From Murinocardiopsis flavida (GTDB taxonomy: Bacteria > Actinomycetota > Actinomycetes > Streptosporangiales > Streptosporangiaceae), in the NCBI RefSeq assembly GCF_003014485.1, contig NZ_PYGA01000001.1, forward strand, positions 186,001 to 250,000: DNA of 64,000 nt, read 5' to 3'. Of the stretch, positions 32,430-42,014 are shown in pieces. Position 1 is the first letter of the stretch. Each line of letters begins with the position of its first letter. Below the pieces are notes generated by a model that searched no databases, was not told where the DNA came from, and was given only the letters and a program-made list of their open reading frames with translations. A program made the position numbers and the translations under genes.

Positions 32430-33191
32430 TCAGTCGTTCTGGGCGTTGATCCTCTTGACGGTCGCGCGCAGGAGCTCCTCGGCGCCGGCGACCGCCTCGT
32501 CGTCGGAGATGAGTTCCATCGCCTCGAAATCGGTGCCCGCGGTGTAGCAGGTGAACACGAAGAGGTTCGACAGCCGCACCCCGGCGCAGCCCTGCTCGAC
32601 GTCGTCGTCGAACCACGACAGCGCCTCGTCGCCGAGCTTCGCGATGCGCTCCGGGTGGTACTCCCCGGACTGCTCGCGGAGGTCCTTGGCGGCCTCCTCC
32701 TCGGCGCCGGCGCCGGGCCGGTTCTCGTGGCGGGCCATGACCAGGGTGGCGCTCGCGGGGACGCTGGAGCCCTTCTCCGGCGTGGTCCAGGTGCACTGCT
32801 CGCCGTCCCACCAGGCGCCTTCGTCCTTGGTGTCGATCGGTTCGGCGATCTCGGTGCGGTAGTCGGGCACCAGGGCGCCGAGGGCCGTGGTCTCCCCCAC
32901 CGCGCAGTCGGGTGTGGCCTCGAAGTCGCCGCCGGTGGCGTTCAGCCAGACGACCCCGGCGACCCCGCCCACGACGAGGAGCAGCAGCAGGACGGCCGCG
33001 GTGACCACCGCGGTGACGGCACAGCCCCGGTTGCCGCGCGGGGCCGCGGCGATGAGGGGCGGCGGCTGCGCGGCGGCGGGCGCGCCGGGGCCGGCGGGGG
33101 CCTGTGCCGGGTCGGGCGGCCCGCTGTGGGGCCCGGGAGGGCGCGCCTCAGGGCGACCGTGCTGGTGCCAGCCGTTGGGCGGCTGCGCCAT
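32430..33191 (-). CDS. Hypothetical membrane-anchored extracytoplasmic protein, 253 aa
   Basis: A Pro-rich cytoplasmic N-terminus (about residues 1-50) precedes one membrane helix (AVVTAAVLLLLLVVGGVAGVVWL), then an outer domain with conserved Cys (TPDCAVGE, EQCTWTTPEK, GCAGVRLSN, FTCYTAG). The pattern resembles the actinobacterial DUF3558-like group of surface proteins, but I am not certain. It shares layout with the next gene upstream (223 aa), so the two look like paralogues. It lies 67 bases after that gene and may be co-transcribed with leuS. Confidence 0.65.
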   Translation of the reverse strand: MAQPPNGWHQHGRPEARPPGPHSGPPDPAQAPAGPGAPAAAQPPPLIAAAPRGNRGCAVTAVVTAAVLLLLLVVGGVAGVVWLNATGGDFEATPDCAVGETTALGALVPDYRTEIAEPIDTKDEGAWWDGEQCTWTTPEKGSSVPASATLVMARHENRPGAGAEEEAAKDLREQSGEYHPERIAKLGDEALSWFDDDVEQGCAGVRLSNLFVFTCYTAGTDFEAMELISDDEAVAGAEELLRATVKRINAQND

Positions 33192-33258
33192 GGCTGTTCC
33201 GATCTACTCCGGGTCACACGGGCCGCGCGGGACCAACCTATCCGTCCGCCCCCGTGCC

Positions 33259-33930
33259 TTACAGGGACTCCTTGACGCTCTCGGCGACGCCGACGGCGCC
33301 TTCGCGGGCGGCGTCGTAGCTCATGGGCGGGCCGGCGGCGGCCTCGTCGCCGCCGTAGAACACGCGCACCACCAGGTTGTCGCTGCGGAACGCCACCTCG
33401 GCGGTGCTGCCGCCGCTCCGGCTCGGCCACGCCAGCGCGCCCTCGCCGAGGGCGTTGACGGGGACGGCCCCTTCGAGGCCGCCGACCGGCGCCAGGCGGC
33501 GCAGCTGCTCGGACGCGCGGCGGTCGCCGCTCACCTCGCCCGACTTGTCGGTGTAGTGGGCCTCGAAGTCGATGGAGATCGAGCGGGCCGGCGCCGCGCC
33601 GTCGTTCAGCGAGGTCCACGCGCAGCTGCTCCCGCTGGCGTCGGACAGCGGGCCCCGCTCGGCGGTCTCCAGCACGGCCGACGGGACGGCCTGCTCGACC
33701 GCGTCGTCGCCGACGGTCGCGCAGCCGGGTGCCGATGCGTGGACGTCGGCCGGCGCGGCTGCGGCGGCCGGTCCGTCGGCGCCGACCGTGAGCCCGGTCG
33801 CGACGGCGCCGACGGACAGCAGGACCACGGCTATGCCGCCGACCAGGGCTGTCTGCAAGCGGCTCGCGTTCTGCCAGCTCCGCTGCACCCGGCCGGCGTG
33901 CAGCCGCGCCTTCTGCACCCAGGGCCGCAT
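33259..33930 (-). CDS. Hypothetical membrane-anchored extracytoplasmic protein, 223 aa
   Basis: The N-terminus is basic (RLHAGRVQRSW), followed by one membrane helix (LVGGIAVVLLSVGAVATGL), then an outer domain with one Cys pair (PGCATVG and SSCAWTS). It resembles its downstream neighbour and may belong to a DUF3558-like group. Its ATG lies only four bases after the leuS stop, implying the same transcript. Function unknown. Confidence 0.65.
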   Translation of the reverse strand: MRPWVQKARLHAGRVQRSWQNASRLQTALVGGIAVVLLSVGAVATGLTVGADGPAAAAAPADVHASAPGCATVGDDAVEQAVPSAVLETAERGPLSDASGSSCAWTSLNDGAAPARSISIDFEAHYTDKSGEVSGDRRASEQLRRLAPVGGLEGAVPVNALGEGALAWPSRSGGSTAEVAFRSDNLVVRVFYGGDEAAAGPPMSYDAAREGAVGVAESVKESL

Positions 33931-33934
33931 CGGT

Positions 33935-36430
33935 TCAGCTCACCACGATGTTGACCAGTTTCGGCGCGCGCACCACGACCTTGCGGATGGTGCGGTCGCC
34001 GATGTGCGCCTGGGCCTTCGCAGACGCCAGCGCCAGCGCTTCGAGCTCGTCGGCGGTGATGTCGGGGGCGACCTCCAGTTTGTCGCGGACCTTGTTCGCC
34101 ACCTGCACCACGCAGGTGACGGACTCGCGGACGAGCAGAGCGGGGTCGGCCGGGCGCCAGTTGCCGATGGCGACGGTGCCGGTGTGCCCCAGCCGCTCCC
34201 AGCCCTCTTCCGCGACGTAGGGCGCCACGAGGCTGAGCATGACGGCGACGGACTCGGCCGCTTCGCGCACGGCGGGGTCGGCGGCGCCGGGGCCGGAGTC
34301 GATGGCCTTGCGGGCGGCGGTGACCAGCTCCATGATGCGCGCGACGGCGACGTTGAACCGCTGGATCTCGACGGCGGCGGTCACCTTGTCGATCGCCTGG
34401 TGGGTGGCCTTGCGCAGGGCGAGGTCGCCGGCGGCGGGGTCGGTGCCGGGCTCGGAGGCGGCCCCTGCCTCGACCATGACGCGGAACGCGCGGTTCAGGA
34501 ACTTCAGCGACGCGGCGGGCGAGACGTCGGCCCAGTCGATGTCGTCCTCGGGCGGGCCGGAGAAGATCATGGTCAGGCGGACGGCGTCGACGCCGTAGGA
34601 GTCGATCTCGGTGCCGAGGTCGACCCCGTTGCCGAGGGACTTCGACATGGCCCGGCCGCCGTTGATGACCTGGCCCTGATTGAGCAGCCGGGTGAACGGC
34701 TCGGTGAAGTCGAGCATGCCGAGGTCGTGCAGCACCTTGGTGAAGAAGCGGGCGTACAGCAGGTGCAGGATGGCGTGTTCCTTGCCGCCGATGTACTGGT
34801 CGACGGGCCCCCACTTGTTGGCCTTGGCGCTGTCGAACGGCCCGGCGTCGTACCCGGGCGAGCAGTAGCGCCACGGGTACCAGGAGGAGTCGACGAAGGT
34901 GTCCATGGTGTCGGTGTCGCGCTTCGCGGGGCCGCCGCACGCGGGGCAGTCGACGTTGACCCAGGACTCGGCCGCGGCCAGCGGCGAGATGCCCTTGGGC
35001 GCGAGGTCGGCGCCCGCGAGGTCGTCGGGCAGCACCACGGGCAGCTGGTCGTCGGGGACGGGGACCTCGCCGCAGTCGGGGCAGTGGATGATCGGGATGG
35101 GCGTGCCCCAGAAGCGCTGCCGCGAGATGAGCCAGTCGCGCAGGCGGTAGTTGACGGTGCCCGTGCCGGTGCCCCGCTCGCCGAGGATCGCGATGATGCG
35201 GGCGATGGCGTCGTCCTTGCCGAGGCCGTCGAGCGGCCCGGAGTTGACGAGGACGCCGTCGCCGGTGGTGGCGGTGCCGGACCCGGCGGGTTCGGGCTCG
35301 CCGGTGTCGACGACCGTGCGCACCGGCAGGTCGAAGGTCCGCGCGAAGTCGAGGTCGCGCTGGTCGTGGGCCGGGACCGCCATGATGGCGCCGTGCCCGT
35401 AGTCGGCCAGCACGTAGTCGGCGGCCCAGATGGGCATGCGCTCGCCGTTCACGGGGTTGACGGCGTGGCGGCCGAGGAACACGCCGGTCTTCTCGCGCTC
35501 GGTCGACTGGCGGTCGATGTCGCTCAGCTTGGCGACCTGGGCGCGGTAGGCGTCGAACGCCGCGCGGTGCTCGGGCGTGCACAGTTCGTCGGCGAGCGGG
35601 GCGTCGGCGGCGACGACGAAGAAGGTCGCGCCGAAGAGGGTGTCGGGCCGGGTGGTGAAGACCGTGACGGGTTCGTCGCGGCCCTCGATGCCGAACGCGA
35701 CGTCGGCGCCCTGGGACCGGCCGATCCAGTTGCGCTGCATGGTCAGGACCTCGGCCGGCCAGCCGTCGGCCAGTTGGTCCATGTCGTCGAGCAGCCGCTG
35801 GGCGTATTCGGTGATCTTGAAGTACCACTGGTTCAGGCTGCGCCGCACGACCGGTGTGTGGCAGCGCTCGCACAGCCCTTGGACGACCTGCTCGTTGGCG
35901 AGCACGGTCTGGTCCTTGGGGCACCAGTTGACGAGGCCGTTCTTGCGGTAGGCCAGCCCGCGCTCGAAGAACCGCAGGAACAGCCACTGGTTCCAGCGGT
36001 AGTAGTCGGGGTCGCTGGTGTGCAGCCGCCGCGACCAGTCGGTCGACACCCCGTAGCGGCGGAACGACTCGGCCTGGGTCTCGATGTTGGCGTAGGTCCA
36101 CTCGGCCGGGTGGGTGCCGTTGCGGATGGCGGCGTTCTCGGCCGGCAGGCCGAAGGAGTCCCAGCCAATGGGGTGCAGGACGTTGCGGCCGCGCTGGAAG
36201 CCGTAGCGGGCGATGACGTCGCCGATGGCGTACACCTCGGCGTGGCCCATGTGGAGGTCGCCCGACGGGTAGGCGAACATGTCGACGACGAACGACCGCG
36301 GCCGGTCGTCGGCGGGGTCCTCGTCGGCGACGAAGGGGGTCTCCTTCTGCCAGCGGGCCCGCCACTTGTCCTGGAGCGCGCGCGCGTCGTAGGTCTCGCT
36401 CGCCGCTGGGTCACCGTCTACCGCTGTCAT
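33935..36430 (-). CDS. leuS: Leucyl-tRNA synthetase
   Basis: An 831-residue class I enzyme that charges tRNA-Leu. HMGH at 60-63 is the HIGH motif, [19 protein letters not shown] the nearby block, [12 protein letters not shown] marks the CP1 editing domain, and AMSKSLGN is the KMSKS motif. Cys pairs ([23 protein letters not shown]) look like zinc-binding knuckles in the inserted regions. The start ATG 36430 has GAGG about 12 bases upstream and agrees with the family start. The end lies four bases before the next gene, so it heads an operon with two small membrane proteins. I saw no T-box or leader peptide. Confidence 0.96.
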   Translation of the reverse strand: MTAVDGDPAASETYDARALQDKWRARWQKETPFVADEDPADDRPRSFVVDMFAYPSGDLHMGHAEVYAIGDVIARYGFQRGRNVLHPIGWDSFGLPAENAAIRNGTHPAEWTYANIETQAESFRRYGVSTDWSRRLHTSDPDYYRWNQWLFLRFFERGLAYRKNGLVNWCPKDQTVLANEQVVQGLCERCHTPVVRRSLNQWYFKITEYAQRLLDDMDQLADGWPAEVLTMQRNWIGRSQGADVAFGIEGRDEPVTVFTTRPDTLFGATFFVVAADAPLADELCTPEHRAAFDAYRAQVAKLSDIDRQSTEREKTGVFLGRHAVNPVNGERMPIWAADYVLADYGHGAIMAVPAHDQRDLDFARTFDLPVRTVVDTGEPEPAGSGTATTGDGVLVNSGPLDGLGKDDAIARIIAILGERGTGTGTVNYRLRDWLISRQRFWGTPIPIIHCPDCGEVPVPDDQLPVVLPDDLAGADLAPKGISPLAAAESWVNVDCPACGGPAKRDTDTMDTFVDSSWYPWRYCSPGYDAGPFDSAKANKWGPVDQYIGGKEHAILHLLYARFFTKVLHDLGMLDFTEPFTRLLNQGQVINGGRAMSKSLGNGVDLGTEIDSYGVDAVRLTMIFSGPPEDDIDWADVSPAASLKFLNRAFRVMVEAGAASEPGTDPAAGDLALRKATHQAIDKVTAAVEIQRFNVAVARIMELVTAARKAIDSGPGAADPAVREAAESVAVMLSLVAPYVAEEGWERLGHTGTVAIGNWRPADPALLVRESVTCVVQVANKVRDKLEVAPDITADELEALALASAKAQAHIGDRTIRKVVVRAPKLVNIVVS

Positions 36431-36612
36431 CGCTGGAGTTGTCCTCTGTCGGGTGGCACGCCGGTTCTCGATGTCAAGGTTAGCGCGGGGACCGACGGAC
36501 ACCGACCGGCGCGCGGCGGCGGGAGCGCGGCGGTTCCGCGCCGACACGCCGACCGCTCCTTGACCGTCTGGCTACGCGGAGTGCTCATCCGGTGTAAGAA
36601 TGCTTGGCAACG

Positions 36613-36635
36613 GTGGAAACGACGGCCGTTTCCAC
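36613..36635 (+). other. Perfect hairpin upstream of the lipoprotein gene
   Basis: GTGGAAACG and CGTTTCCAC (36613-36621 and 36627-36635) form a 9-bp stem with loop ACGGC, 28 bases before ATG 36664. It could be an operator for a dimeric regulator, or a structure in the leader RNA; the window offers no way to choose. Confidence 0.5.
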
Positions 36636-36663
36636 GCGCCTGAGCCATGGGAGCGCTGACCAG

Positions 36664-37083
36664 ATGAGTGTCCACAGCCGCGTCGGCCGCAGCGTCAGGG
36701 GGGCCGCTGTCGCCATCGCGTGCGCCGGCCTCGCAGTGGGACTCGCCGGGTGCGGCGAGGACGCTCAGGGCGAGAACACCGCCGAGTCGCGCCCTGCGCC
36801 CGTGCTGGGCGAGAACGACGACCGCATCCAGCTCACCGAAGGCGTGCCGTTCTCCACCGGCGCCGGCGCGGACGACGGCACCACGTTGCAGGTCACCGGG
36901 TCCAGCGACGGCAACGAGCCGGCCGTGGAGATCAGCACCAGCGTGGCCGGCGGCGACACCGCGACCGAGACCGTCGCGCTCGGCGACACGCTCGACGTCG
37001 ACGGCGCCGCGTGGCAGGTGTCGGAGATCGCCGTTGCGGGCTCCGGCGCCCAGCCGAGTTCGGTGACCCTCGTCAGGGAGTGA
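36664..37083 (+). CDS. Small lipoprotein, 139 aa
   Basis: A signal peptide ends in lipobox LAGC (Cys30); the mature part is an acidic beta-rich domain with repeats of Val/Thr/Asp (LQVTGSSDGNEPAVEIS, VALGDTLDVDGAAWQVSEIAV). It seems to be a small surface-exposed lipoprotein. I do not recognise a named family. It is followed by a hairpin terminator, so is probably monocistronic. Confidence 0.72.
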   Translation: MSVHSRVGRSVRGAAVAIACAGLAVGLAGCGEDAQGENTAESRPAPVLGENDDRIQLTEGVPFSTGAGADDGTTLQVTGSSDGNEPAVEISTSVAGGDTATETVALGDTLDVDGAAWQVSEIAVAGSGAQPSSVTLVRE

Positions 37084-37112
37084 CCACCGAGGGCATCGCG
37101 GCTGGTCGCGGC

Positions 37113-37133
37113 GGCTCCGGCAGGGCCGGAGCC
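37113..37133 (+). terminator. Hairpin terminator after the lipoprotein gene
   Basis: GGCTCCGGC (37113-37121) and GCCGGAGCC (37125-37133) form a perfect 9-bp stem with a 3-base loop, about 30 bases after the stop. No T run follows. Confidence 0.6.
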
Positions 37134-37200
37134 CGGATTGCGCCCCCGAAGTTACCGTGCGGTAGAAATGAGTCCTGCCACACACTCCCCGGGAGGCGCG

Positions 37201-38748
37201 ATGCTGAACCTGTCGGTACTGCTCGAAGACGGTGCCCGCACTACCCCTGACCGCGACTGCGTCGTCTTCGGCGACCTGCGGCTCAACTACGCGATCGTCG
37301 ACATGATCGCCAACCAGGTGGCGAACCTGCTGGTGGCGCGCGGCGTGCGGCCCGGCGACCGGGTGGCGCTGGCGAGCCCGAACACGCCGTACTTCCCGTT
37401 CGTGTACTTCGGCGCGCTCAAGGCCGGCGCCGTGGTGGTCCCGCTGAACGTGCTGCTGACCAGCCGTGAGATCGCCTTCCACCTGCGCGACTCCGGTGCC
37501 ACGGCGCTGTTCGCGTTCACGGGCACCGCCGACCTCCCCCTCGGGCAGCGCTCCCGCGCGGCCTTCGACGAGGTCGACTCCTGTACGACCTACATCGACC
37601 TGCCGGCGACCGCCGGCGCCGTTGAGTCCGAGATCGAGGGCGCCGAGACACTGTGGAAGGCCCTCGACGGGATGCCGGGGACGTTCGCCACGGTCCGCAC
37701 CGAGGCCGACGACACCGCGGTGCTGATCTACACCAGCGGCACGACCGGCACCCCCAAGGGCGCCCGGCTGAGCCACAACAACCTGCTGTTCAACGCCGTG
37801 TGCTCGGACGCGCTGTTCGACCGGCGCACCGACGGGCCCGACGTCTTCCTGGCGGCCCTGCCGCTGTTCCACATCTTCGGCCAGACCACGATGATGAACA
37901 CCGCCCTGTACCGGCACGCCACCATGGTGCTCCAGGCGCGGTTCACCGCCGACGACGCCCTGTCGCTCATGGAGCGCGAGGGCGTGTCGATCTTCGCCGG
38001 GGTGCCCACCATGTACTGGGGGCTGCTGTCGGCGCAGGGCGAGCACGACATGGCCGCCATCACCGGCTCCCTCGCAGTGGCGGTCTCCGGCGGCGCCGCG
38101 CTGCCGGGCGAACTGGCGCGGCAGGTCGAGGAGCGGCTCGGGGTGGAGATCCTGGAGGGCTACGGGCTGTCCGAGACCTCACCCGTGATCGCGTTCAACA
38201 ACCCGAAGGTCAAGGCGAAGACCGGGTCGATCGGCCGGCCGATCTGGGGCATCGAGATGAAGCTCGTCGACGGCGCGTTCGAGGACGTCGAAGGCGAGGG
38301 CCCGGGCGAGATCGCGGTGCGCGGGCACGCGGTGATGCAGGGGTACCACGGCCACCCCGAGGCCGACGCCCTGGTGCTCAAGGACGGCTGGTTCCGCACC
38401 GGCGACATCGCGCGCCGCGACGAGGAGGGCTTCTACTTCATCGTCGACCGCTCCAAGGACCTCATCATCCGCGGCGGCTACAACGTCTACCCGCGCGAGC
38501 TGGAGGAGGTGCTCATGACCCACCCGGGGGTGAGCCTCGCCGCCGTGGTGGGTGTCGCCGACGCGACCCGCGGTGAGGAGATCAAGGCCTACGTGATCCG
38601 CGCCGAGGGCGCGGCGGTGAGCGAGTCCGAGCTGGTCGAGTGGGCGAAGGAGCGCCTCGCGGCGTACAAGTACCCGCGGGTCGTGGAATTCCGCGACGAG
38701 CTGCCGATGACGGCGACCGGCAAGATCCTCAAGCGCGAACTGCGGTAG
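37201..38748 (+). CDS. Long-chain acyl-CoA synthetase-like AMP-binding ligase
   Basis: A 515-residue enzyme of the AMP-forming ligase family. Key motifs are IYTSGTTGTPKGARLSH (P-loop), YGLSETSP, DGWFRTGDIARRDEEGF, RSKDLIIRGGYNVYPRELEEVL and the C-terminal Lys in MTATGKILKREL. It should activate a carboxylic acid as acyl-AMP, then form acyl-CoA. A long-chain fatty acid substrate is the usual annotation but is not proved. The start ATG 37201 has GGGAGG at ideal spacing. It stands alone between the lipoprotein and a converging small gene. Confidence 0.92.
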   Translation: MLNLSVLLEDGARTTPDRDCVVFGDLRLNYAIVDMIANQVANLLVARGVRPGDRVALASPNTPYFPFVYFGALKAGAVVVPLNVLLTSREIAFHLRDSGATALFAFTGTADLPLGQRSRAAFDEVDSCTTYIDLPATAGAVESEIEGAETLWKALDGMPGTFATVRTEADDTAVLIYTSGTTGTPKGARLSHNNLLFNAVCSDALFDRRTDGPDVFLAALPLFHIFGQTTMMNTALYRHATMVLQARFTADDALSLMEREGVSIFAGVPTMYWGLLSAQGEHDMAAITGSLAVAVSGGAALPGELARQVEERLGVEILEGYGLSETSPVIAFNNPKVKAKTGSIGRPIWGIEMKLVDGAFEDVEGEGPGEIAVRGHAVMQGYHGHPEADALVLKDGWFRTGDIARRDEEGFYFIVDRSKDLIIRGGYNVYPRELEEVLMTHPGVSLAAVVGVADATRGEEIKAYVIRAEGAAVSESELVEWAKERLAAYKYPRVVEFRDELPMTATGKILKRELR

Positions 38749-38794
38749 GCGTCACCCGCCGGGTCCGCGGCCGCGCAGGCCCGGCGCCGCCTGT

Positions 38795-39022
38795 TCAGGA
38801 CATGGGCTGCCATTGGGAGTCGCACGCCGTGCAGCGGAACTCGATGCGCAGCCCGCAGGACTTGCAGTGCGGGCCGGGGCTGTTCTGGTCGAGGTGCTCG
38901 GCGTGGCGGTCGGCGAAGTAGCGCAGGTCCATGCACACGTTGCAGCGGATCTGGACGGTCGTGGGGCTCTTGTGCCACGGGCCTTCGGGCTCGATCTCGT
39001 GGTCGTCGGATGCTGCCGGCAC
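38795..39022 (-). CDS. Small zinc-ribbon-like protein, 75 aa
   Basis: Three CxxC pairs (Cys27/30, Cys53/56, Cys64/67) in RCNVCMD, HCKSCGL and RCTACDS suggest binding of one or two zinc ions. It is otherwise short and acidic at the N-terminus. The start is GTG 39022, supported by GGAGGGGG five bases upstream. No family name is recognised. It lies between two larger genes and shares direction with the GH3 gene. Confidence 0.6.
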   Translation of the reverse strand: MPAASDDHEIEPEGPWHKSPTTVQIRCNVCMDLRYFADRHAEHLDQNSPGPHCKSCGLRIEFRCTACDSQWQPMS

Positions 39023-39079
39023 CGCTTCCCCCTCCAAGTCGGACGGCTGCGGCCACCTTCCTCGACCGCCGCCGCCTGG

Positions 39080-40117
39080 TCAAGCCACCCGCTGCCGCCC
39101 TCCGGCGAGGGCGGCGACCCGCTGCGCCGCCTCCTCCAACCGGGCGGGCGCCAGCGCACCGGAGTCGACCGCGTCGAGCAGCCGGCCGAGGACGGTGCGG
39201 AAGAGCGCTTCGTCGTCGTGGCCGCTGGTCGCCGGGTTGCCGAGGCACAGCAGGTCGGCTCCTGCCGCGAGGGCCGCCACCGCGCCCCGCGCCGCGCCTT
39301 CGCAGGTGTCGGCGGCACCGGTGTGGTGGGCCATGGCCCACATGTCGAGCGCGTCGGTGACGGCGGGGCCCGTGAAGCCGAGGTCCTCGCGCAGCAGCCG
39401 GTAGGTCGCCGGGGACGCGCTGGCCGGGGCGTCGTCCAGCGCGGGGATGCGGATGTGCGCCATGAGCACCAGGTCGGCGCCCGCCTCGACGGCGGCGCGG
39501 AACGGCACCAGCTCCCGGTCGGCGAGGGTGGCCCGGTCGAGGTCGATCACCGGCAGGGCGAGGTGGGAGTCGGTGCGGGTGTCGCCGTGGCCGGGGAAGT
39601 GCTTGGCGGCGCACAGCAGGCCGGCGTCGTGCAGCCCGCCGATGAACGCCGCACCGTGCCGTGCCACGTCGGCGGCGTCGGCGCCGAACGCGCGGGGGCC
39701 GATGACGGGGTTGCGGGGGTCGGAGTTGACGTCCACCACGGGCGCCAGCGCGGCGTCGATCCCGGCGGCGCGCAGCTCCCTGCCCATGGTGGCGGCGACC
39801 ATGCGCGTGTGCGCGGTGTCGCCGATGGTGCCGAGTTCGGCGTGCGCCGGGTAGGGCGACCCCGCTGCCGCGTGCAGGCGGGTGACGCGGCCGCCCTCCT
39901 CGTCGCTGGCGACGAGCAGGTCGGCGCGCAGCCGGTGCAGGTGCGCCGACAGCGACGGCGGGTCGCGGCGCAGGTTCTGCCCGAAGTACAGCACCGACCC
40001 GAGCCCGCCGTCGACGGCGCGGGCCAGCCAGTCGGGGACCTCCGTACCGAGGAACCCGGGCATCAGCACGGCGTGGACCATGCGGACGAGGGCGGGGTCG
40101 TCGTGCGCGCTGCTCAC
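39080..40117 (-). CDS. Glycoside hydrolase family 3, beta-N-acetylhexosaminidase-like
   Basis: A 345-residue cytoplasmic-looking enzyme (no signal peptide). The GH3/NagZ signature KHFPGHGDTRTDSH (172-185) holds the His/Asp needed for catalysis, and TDALDM carries the nucleophile Asp255. NagZ-like enzymes cleave terminal beta-GlcNAc from muropeptides or chito-oligosaccharides. It follows the ABC-transporter genes by 50 bases, as dasD does after dasABC in Streptomyces, suggesting it degrades imported amino-sugar oligosaccharides. Start GTG 40117. Confidence 0.88.
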   Translation of the reverse strand: MSSAHDDPALVRMVHAVLMPGFLGTEVPDWLARAVDGGLGSVLYFGQNLRRDPPSLSAHLHRLRADLLVASDEEGGRVTRLHAAAGSPYPAHAELGTIGDTAHTRMVAATMGRELRAAGIDAALAPVVDVNSDPRNPVIGPRAFGADAADVARHGAAFIGGLHDAGLLCAAKHFPGHGDTRTDSHLALPVIDLDRATLADRELVPFRAAVEAGADLVLMAHIRIPALDDAPASASPATYRLLREDLGFTGPAVTDALDMWAMAHHTGAADTCEGAARGAVAALAAGADLLCLGNPATSGHDDEALFRTVLGRLLDAVDSGALAPARLEEAAQRVAALAGGRQRVA

Positions 40118-40166
40118 TGCGCCGCCTTTCGCCGGTCCGGTGCCGCCGCGGCGCCCGCGGGCGGGG

Positions 40167-41045
40167 TCATCCCTTCACCGCGCCCGCGACCAGGCCGGAC
40201 GCCAGCCCGCGCTGCACGAACAGGAAGAAGACCATGACGGGCAGGGTGATGATGGTCGACCCGGCCATGACCAGCCCCCAGTCCGTGGTGTTCTGCCCGA
40301 AGAATGCGCGCAGGCCGACCGCGACGGTGTACTTGTCGGTGTCGTTGAAGAAGGTCAGCGCGAGGATGAACTCGTTCCACGCGGTGATGAAGGAGAAGAT
40401 GCTCGTGGCGACGAGGCCGGGGGCGACCAGCGGCAGCAGCACCGACCAGAACATCCGCCCCCACGAGGCGCCGTCGAGGTAGGCGGCCTCCTCGACCTCC
40501 GCGGGGACCGCCGCGACGAAGCCGCGCAGCATCCACACCGCGAACGGCAGCGAGAGCGCGATGTACACCAGCGAGAGGCCGAGCAGCGAGTTCAGCAGCT
40601 GGAGTTCGCGCGCTTGCAGGAACAGCGGGATGACCAGCGCCTCCAGCGGGACCATCTGGATGACCAGGATCATGATCAGCACCGTGGTGCGGAACCGGAA
40701 CCGGAAGCGCGCCACGGCGACGGCGGCGAACAGCGCCAGCAGGCTGGACCCGAGCACGGTGATGAGCGCGACCAGGAGCGAGTTGCCGAGGTAGGTGAGG
40801 AAGTTGCCGCGGGTGAGGACCTCGGTGAAGTTGGCGAGGGTCGGCGCGGTGGGGATCAGCGCCTCGAAGCCCGAGCCGACCTTCCCTGACACGGCGCTGG
40901 TGAGCATGAAGTAGGCGGGGAACAGCGTGAAGAAGAGGACACCCGCGACGGCGGCGCCCTTGGCGGCCGCGGCGGCGGGGCGCCGTGAGGGGCGCCGCCG
41001 CGCGGGCGCGCGCACGGCGGGGGCCCGGTCGGCAACCTGGCTCAT
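40167..41045 (-). CDS. Carbohydrate ABC transporter permease (MalG-like)
   Basis: A 292-residue membrane protein of the binding-protein-dependent permease family. Six hydrophobic segments are visible (for example AVAGVLFFTLFPAYFML, LVALITVLGSSLLALFAAVA, TVLIMILVIQMVPL). The EAA loop reads EAAYLDGASWGRMFWSVLLPLVAPG. Paired with the upstream permease, with which it overlaps by four bases. No ATPase is encoded, so the shared energiser MsiK is likely used. The substrate is probably a di- or oligosaccharide. Confidence 0.92.
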   Translation of the reverse strand: MSQVADRAPAVRAPARRRPSRRPAAAAAKGAAVAGVLFFTLFPAYFMLTSAVSGKVGSGFEALIPTAPTLANFTEVLTRGNFLTYLGNSLLVALITVLGSSLLALFAAVAVARFRFRFRTTVLIMILVIQMVPLEALVIPLFLQARELQLLNSLLGLSLVYIALSLPFAVWMLRGFVAAVPAEVEEAAYLDGASWGRMFWSVLLPLVAPGLVATSIFSFITAWNEFILALTFFNDTDKYTVAVGLRAFFGQNTTDWGLVMAGSTIITLPVMVFFLFVQRGLASGLVAGAVKG

Positions 41046-42010
41046 CGCGGATCGTCCTCCCGGAACAGCGCCTTCAGGTAGGCGACGGTGATGGCGAGCA
41101 GCATGAGGGTGAGCAGCACCGCGATGGCGGCGCCCGTGCCGTAGTTGCCGGTGGTGAATGACTCGACGTAGGCCCACACGCCGAAGTTGAAGATCTCCTC
41201 GTTGGTGCCCGCCCCTCCCGGCATCAGATAGACCTGGGCGAACACCTTGAAGTCCCAGATGGTGGAGAGGATGGTGACCACGGCGAAGATCGGCAGGAGG
41301 GTCGGGAACGACACGTTCCAGAACCGCTGCCAGCCGTTGGCGCCGTCGATGCGGGCCGCCTCGTGCAGCTCGCGGGGGACGGTGAGCAGCCCGGCGAGCA
41401 CGGTCACGGCCACGAACGGGAAGCCGTGGTGGACGATGTTGAGGACCACGATGGCGTAGAACGTCAGCCGCTCGGTGAACCAGTTGAAGCCGTCGGGGCC
41501 GAGCATCCCCACGGCCTGGAGGGTCTCGCGGACGATGCCGCGGTCGACGTCGAAGATCCACCGCCACACGTAGGTGCCGGTGACGGCGGGCATGGCCCAC
41601 GCCACCATCACGCAGCTGATGACGATGGTGCGCCACAGCGGGCGCAGGCTCTGGAGCAGCAGCGCGACCAGGGTGCCGAAGACGACCGTGCCGCCGACGG
41701 CGGCGACGGCGAACACCACGGTGTTCGGCAGCACGATGGTCCACAGGTAGCTGTCGCCGAGCAGCGCGGCGAAGTTGTCGAACCCGACGAACTCCGATTC
41801 GCCCGAGACGAGGCTGCGCAGGTCGTAGTGGCGGAACGACAGCCAGACGACCCGGCCGAGCGGGTAGAAGAGCAGCACCGCGATGACGGCGAGGGCCGGC
41901 GCGAGCAGCGCCCACGGTGCCATGCGCGCGCGGCTCGCCCGGGACATGCGGGGGCGTGATGAGGCCCGGCCGGCCGCAGGGGCCGGCCGGGCGAGGACGG
42001 GATCGCTCAC
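41042..42010 (-). CDS. Carbohydrate ABC transporter permease (MalF-like)
   Basis: A 322-residue permease. Six hydrophobic segments begin with APWALLAPALAVIAVLLFYPLGRVVW; the EAA loop is EAARIDGANGWQRFWNVSFPTLLP. It pairs with the next permease as the two channel halves. The gene order, binding protein, MalF-type, MalG-type, is standard. Start GTG 42010 lies five bases after the binding-protein gene stop. Confidence 0.92.
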   Translation of the reverse strand: MSDPVLARPAPAAGRASSRPRMSRASRARMAPWALLAPALAVIAVLLFYPLGRVVWLSFRHYDLRSLVSGESEFVGFDNFAALLGDSYLWTIVLPNTVVFAVAAVGGTVVFGTLVALLLQSLRPLWRTIVISCVMVAWAMPAVTGTYVWRWIFDVDRGIVRETLQAVGMLGPDGFNWFTERLTFYAIVVLNIVHHGFPFVAVTVLAGLLTVPRELHEAARIDGANGWQRFWNVSFPTLLPIFAVVTILSTIWDFKVFAQVYLMPGGAGTNEEIFNFGVWAYVESFTTGNYGTGAAIAVLLTLMLLAITVAYLKALFREDDPR

Positions 42011-42014
42011 GTGG

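Noticed and set aside
33572-36643. 1023-codon open frame opposite leuS
   Set aside because: Shadow of leuS; rich in Val/Gly/Asp/His repeats typical of antisense frames.
36431-36663. T-box or leader peptide controlling leuS
   Set aside because: No T-box core, no Leu-rich short frame with a ribosome site, and the only clear hairpin (36613-36635) is closer to the divergent lipoprotein gene.
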